From: Candidatus Aenigmatarchaeota archaeon
GTDB taxonomy: Archaea > Aenigmatarchaeota > Aenigmatarchaeia > QMZP01 > JAFGSV01
Direction: 5' to 3'
Assembly: GCA_030624445.1 (NCBI GenBank)
Contig: JAUXKD010000025.1
Coordinates: forward strand, 1-6,406
DNA length: 6,406 nt
Shown: piece after piece, positions 4,425 through 6,406 of the stretch
How the letters are laid out: each line of letters opens with the position of its first letter
Position numbering within the stretch: position 1 is the first letter of the stretch
Program-made: the position numbers and the translations under genes
Notes under the pieces: model-generated
Databases searched by the model: none
What the model was told of the DNA's origin: nothing
What the model saw: only the letters and a program-made list of their open reading frames with translations

Positions 4425-5774
4425 TCAGGCCAGGAACGTTTCTTGAAGGCTCCTCTTTGTTATTTCGCCCGCGTAGTTTGTAAGCATCATCTCTTTTGCC
4501 TTTTCAACGCTTTTGGTGTGCCCGAGCACCCAGCCGAGCTTTACGTAAGCCGTTTCCGGAAGCATGTCCTCCAGGTGCACCACTCCGGCTTCCATGGACA
4601 GTCTGCCTTCGCTGTAGACGTTCGGGTTCAGCCTGCCGTAAAGGGTCTCGGCGGCCCCGCATACAAGCACACCCTTTCCAGTCGCTTTCTCTATGCTTTT
4701 CAGCCAGGAATTTTTCCCGTAGGTAGGCGCCTGGCCAAGCCCCGTCATCTCAAGGACAAGTCCCCTGTAACCCATACCTGCGTAATGATCTATTATGGAG
4801 GGACTTGAGCCCGGGTATGTCTTTATGATCGCAACCTTTTCCTCGAATGCCGTGTCCGCCTTCGCAACGCTTGAACTTCTTTTTGGGACCGTCTGCATCT
4901 TCTCAATCCTTCCGTCAGGCCAGACCTTTGCCAGTGGGAGATCGTTTACCGGCCTGAACGCGTCTCTCCTGGAGGTGTGCATCTTCCTAACCTTCGTTCC
5001 CCTCGTGAATATGCAGTAATCGTCGTCCATGGTCCCGTGCATGCAAATTCCCACCGAGGCCATGTCTGAAAGGGCCACCCTCGCGCCGCATATCAGGTTG
5101 ATCGCTCCGTCGGAGGAGCCCCTGTCTGTCGACCTCTGTGCACCCACAAGAACAACAGGCTTTCCCAGGTCCTTTAGCATGAAGGACAGCGCGGCGGCCG
5201 TGAAATGAAGCGTATCCGTCCCATGGGTGACTATCACACCCTCGCTGTGCTTGAGCTCCCTGGCCACGGCCTTGGCCAGCTTTTGCCAGTGTGCGTGCGT
5301 CATGCTCTCGCTCATAATGCTGAACGGGTTCTCTATCTTCAGGCTTACGAAATCGGCCAGTTCAGGTATGTTGTAGAGCATCTCTTCGGGGCTCATCAGC
5401 GAAGTCACACCGCCTGTCTTATAGTCCACCCTGGAGGTAATGGTTCCCCCGGTCGTGATTATGGATACCCGAGGCTTTCTCTTGTCGAACTTAACCTTCA
5501 CCAGCCCCTTCTTCACCCTTCCAAGCTCGAATTCCTCTTCCTCCCTGACAGAAGCCGGTTCCTTTGTCCTGGACTTTGAGATCTTGGCCCCCTTGCAATC
5601 CACTCCCACATTGTAGCCATTATCGAGCTTGATCACAGTGCAGTTCCTGTTGCCATATTCTATCCGGGGCATGAGAAGACCTTCATATCGCTTGCCAACC
5701 TTTTCTACGAGAATCCTGTCCCCTATGTTGATGTGCTCTCTCTTCAGGATCTCGCTTATTTTTCCTGAGTACAT
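4425..5774 (-). CDS. gatD: Glutamyl-tRNA(Gln) amidotransferase subunit D (ammonia-releasing asparaginase-like subunit)
   Basis: GatD pairs with GatE, the archaeal enzyme that converts Glu-tRNA(Gln) to Gln-tRNA(Gln). GatD hydrolyses glutamine (or asparagine) and channels ammonia to GatE. The 449-aa length is typical. Residues ~1-65 form the GatD-specific N-terminal beta domain ('NIGDRILVEKVGKRYEGLLM', 'IKLDNGYNVGV'). Residues ~100-430 are type II L-asparaginase-like. The first catalytic threonine is T108 in 'ITTGGTI' (105-112). T186 and D187 lie in 'THGTDT' (183-188). 'VGAQR' (210-214) with 'SSDGAINL' (220-227) follows, and K264 in 'KVRKMHTSRRDAF' matches the catalytic lysine by position. All key residues are present, so it should be active. 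The start at 5774 lies 22 bp after the upstream phosphoesterase stop, with AAGGAA as a modest ribosome binding site. gatE is not in the window. Confidence 0.96.
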   Translation of the reverse strand: MYSGKISEILKREHINIGDRILVEKVGKRYEGLLMPRIEYGNRNCTVIKLDNGYNVGVDCKGAKISKSRTKEPASVREEEEFELGRVKKGLVKVKFDKRKPRVSIITTGGTITSRVDYKTGGVTSLMSPEEMLYNIPELADFVSLKIENPFSIMSESMTHAHWQKLAKAVARELKHSEGVIVTHGTDTLHFTAAALSFMLKDLGKPVVLVGAQRSTDRGSSDGAINLICGARVALSDMASVGICMHGTMDDDYCIFTRGTKVRKMHTSRRDAFRPVNDLPLAKVWPDGRIEKMQTVPKRSSSVAKADTAFEEKVAIIKTYPGSSPSIIDHYAGMGYRGLVLEMTGLGQAPTYGKNSWLKSIEKATGKGVLVCGAAETLYGRLNPNVYSEGRLSMEAGVVHLEDMLPETAYVKLGWVLGHTKSVEKAKEMMLTNYAGEITKRSLQETFLA

Positions 5775-5782
5775 GATATTAT

Positions 5783-5788
5783 TTCCTT
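5783..5788 (-). promoter_or_regulatory. Ribosome binding site of gatD
   Basis: On the minus strand AAGGAA lies 8 nt before the gatD ATG (5774) in the 22-bp gap after the phosphoesterase stop. It matches the AAGGA part of the consensus. It supports that start and translation from a shared mRNA. Confidence 0.5.
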
Positions 5789-5796
5789 GGCAGAGT

Positions 5797-6406
5797 TTAA
5801 TTAAAGTTTGGCTTTTTGATGTCCGAAAGCCTGCCTAGATAAGTCCCGTCGAGCAGATAAATCCTGGCCGTTTTTTCCTCGACTGCCCTTATGACTGGGC
5901 CGATGAAGTTCTGCACGGACTTCGCGTCCCTTTTGCCGTTCACGGCCATCCCTCCCGCTAGTTCGTTGAAGGCAGGCATTATGACTGCTTCCGGCAGCCT
6001 CTCCGGAATTTTTTTGTATCTTTCACCGATTTTCTCCGGGTCCAGTTTTCCCCTTATCCATACGGGCTCCCTGAATCGGTAGCCCAGCTTGTCCTGGAAT
6101 TCTATTACCGGGTGCTGATGGCCGATAATAATCTGCCTGGCGGATAGGAAATCCTCGCCCGGCCATGCGTGCCCGTGGTTGAGATACACCGAATCCATGC
6201 CAAATCCGCTGCTGGGATGGATTTTCACCTGCTGCGGGGCAAACTTTTCTATCCCTGGGTCATGGTTACCGGGCACTATTTCCACTGCTGTTTTCTTCGA
6301 GAAATGCTCCAGGAACCGGGGAATTTCCTTCATCTCCTGCACGGATATTCCCGGAACCTTGTGCTTCACGTCCCCCAGTATTATGAGCCTTTTTGGCCTT
6401 GTTGCC
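5797..6406 (-). CDS. Metallophosphoesterase, COG1407-like, N-terminus missing (cut by window edge)
   Basis: The frame is open to the right edge; the residues there read ATRPKRLIILGDVKH. The apparent start at 6369 is a GTG in the middle of the LGDVKH motif and should not be used. Calcineurin-like metal-site motifs appear in order: 'LGDVKH' (motif II), 'VPGNHD' (GNHD, ~93 bp downstream), 'LNHGHAW' (the H of motif IV), and 'IIGHQHP' (GHxH). The later 'MPAFNELAGGMAVN' stretch is typical of the ICC-like COG1407 subgroup. A first DxH motif would be expected in the missing N-terminal part. The likely activity is a metal-dependent phosphodiesterase or phosphatase; the substrate is unknown. The stop is 22 bp upstream of gatD on the same strand, so the two genes probably share a transcript whose promoter is outside the window. 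Confidence 0.85.
   Translation of the reverse strand, partial: ATRPKRLIILGDVKHKVPGISVQEMKEIPRFLEHFSKKTAVEIVPGNHDPGIEKFAPQQVKIHPSSGFGMDSVYLNHGHAWPGEDFLSARQIIIGHQHPVIEFQDKLGYRFREPVWIRGKLDPEKIGERYKKIPERLPEAVIMPAFNELAGGMAVNGKRDAKSVQNFIGPVIRAVEEKTARIYLLDGTYLGRLSDIKKPNFN

Noticed and set aside
5797..6369. Treating the 190-aa frame starting at 6369 as a complete phosphoesterase
   Set aside because: The supposed start is a GTG coding for Val inside the conserved LGDVKH motif, and the frame runs open to the window edge, so the gene is partial.

Overview
This window looks archaeal. The strongest evidence is gatD, the amidase subunit of the archaea-only GatDE Glu-tRNA(Gln) amidotransferase. Supporting evidence is an archaeal-type (COG1019-like) phosphopantetheine adenylyltransferase, TATA/BRE-like promoters with apparently leaderless starts, and secreted proteins rich in N-glycosylation sequons. 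The Cys-rich modules of the large surface protein recall proteins from DPANN lineages (Woesearchaeota/Aenigmarchaeota/Diapherotrites-like). That lineage assignment is inference only.

Layout. (1) Positions 1-2649, + strand: two genes joined by an ATGA overlap. The first is a secreted, cysteine-free, sequon-rich protein cut by the left edge. The second is a 528-aa type I membrane surface protein with a signal peptide, Ig-like regions, two kinds of Cys-rich module and a C-terminal anchor. (2) 2677-3594, - strand: ribose-phosphate pyrophosphokinase (prs) with an unusual four-Cys insertion, convergent with the surface operon. (3) 3629-4084, + strand: phosphopantetheine adenylyltransferase (coaD), divergent from prs across only 34 bp that appears to hold two interleaved, leaderless promoters. 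(4) 4085-4247: an AT-rich 163-bp spacer with a 12-bp perfect palindrome, a T-rich element, three phased 9-bp ACAC repeats and a near-consensus BRE/TATA promoter. (5) 4248-4415, + strand: an unrecognised 55-aa, very basic small protein. (6) 4425-5774, - strand: gatD, tail to tail with the small gene (9 bp apart). (7) 5797-6406, - strand: the C-terminal part of a COG1407-like metallophosphoesterase, just upstream of gatD and probably co-transcribed with it; its N-terminus lies beyond the right edge.

How they work together. The left third is cell-envelope material: a presumably glycosylated exported protein plus a membrane-anchored partner. The rest is core metabolism and translation: PRPP supply, CoA synthesis, and ammonia supply for Gln-tRNA(Gln) synthesis. 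No mobile element, CRISPR array, tRNA or rRNA was seen. The best candidates for something undescribed are the surface gene pair, the small basic gene with its structured upstream region, and the Cys4 insertion in PRPP synthetase.
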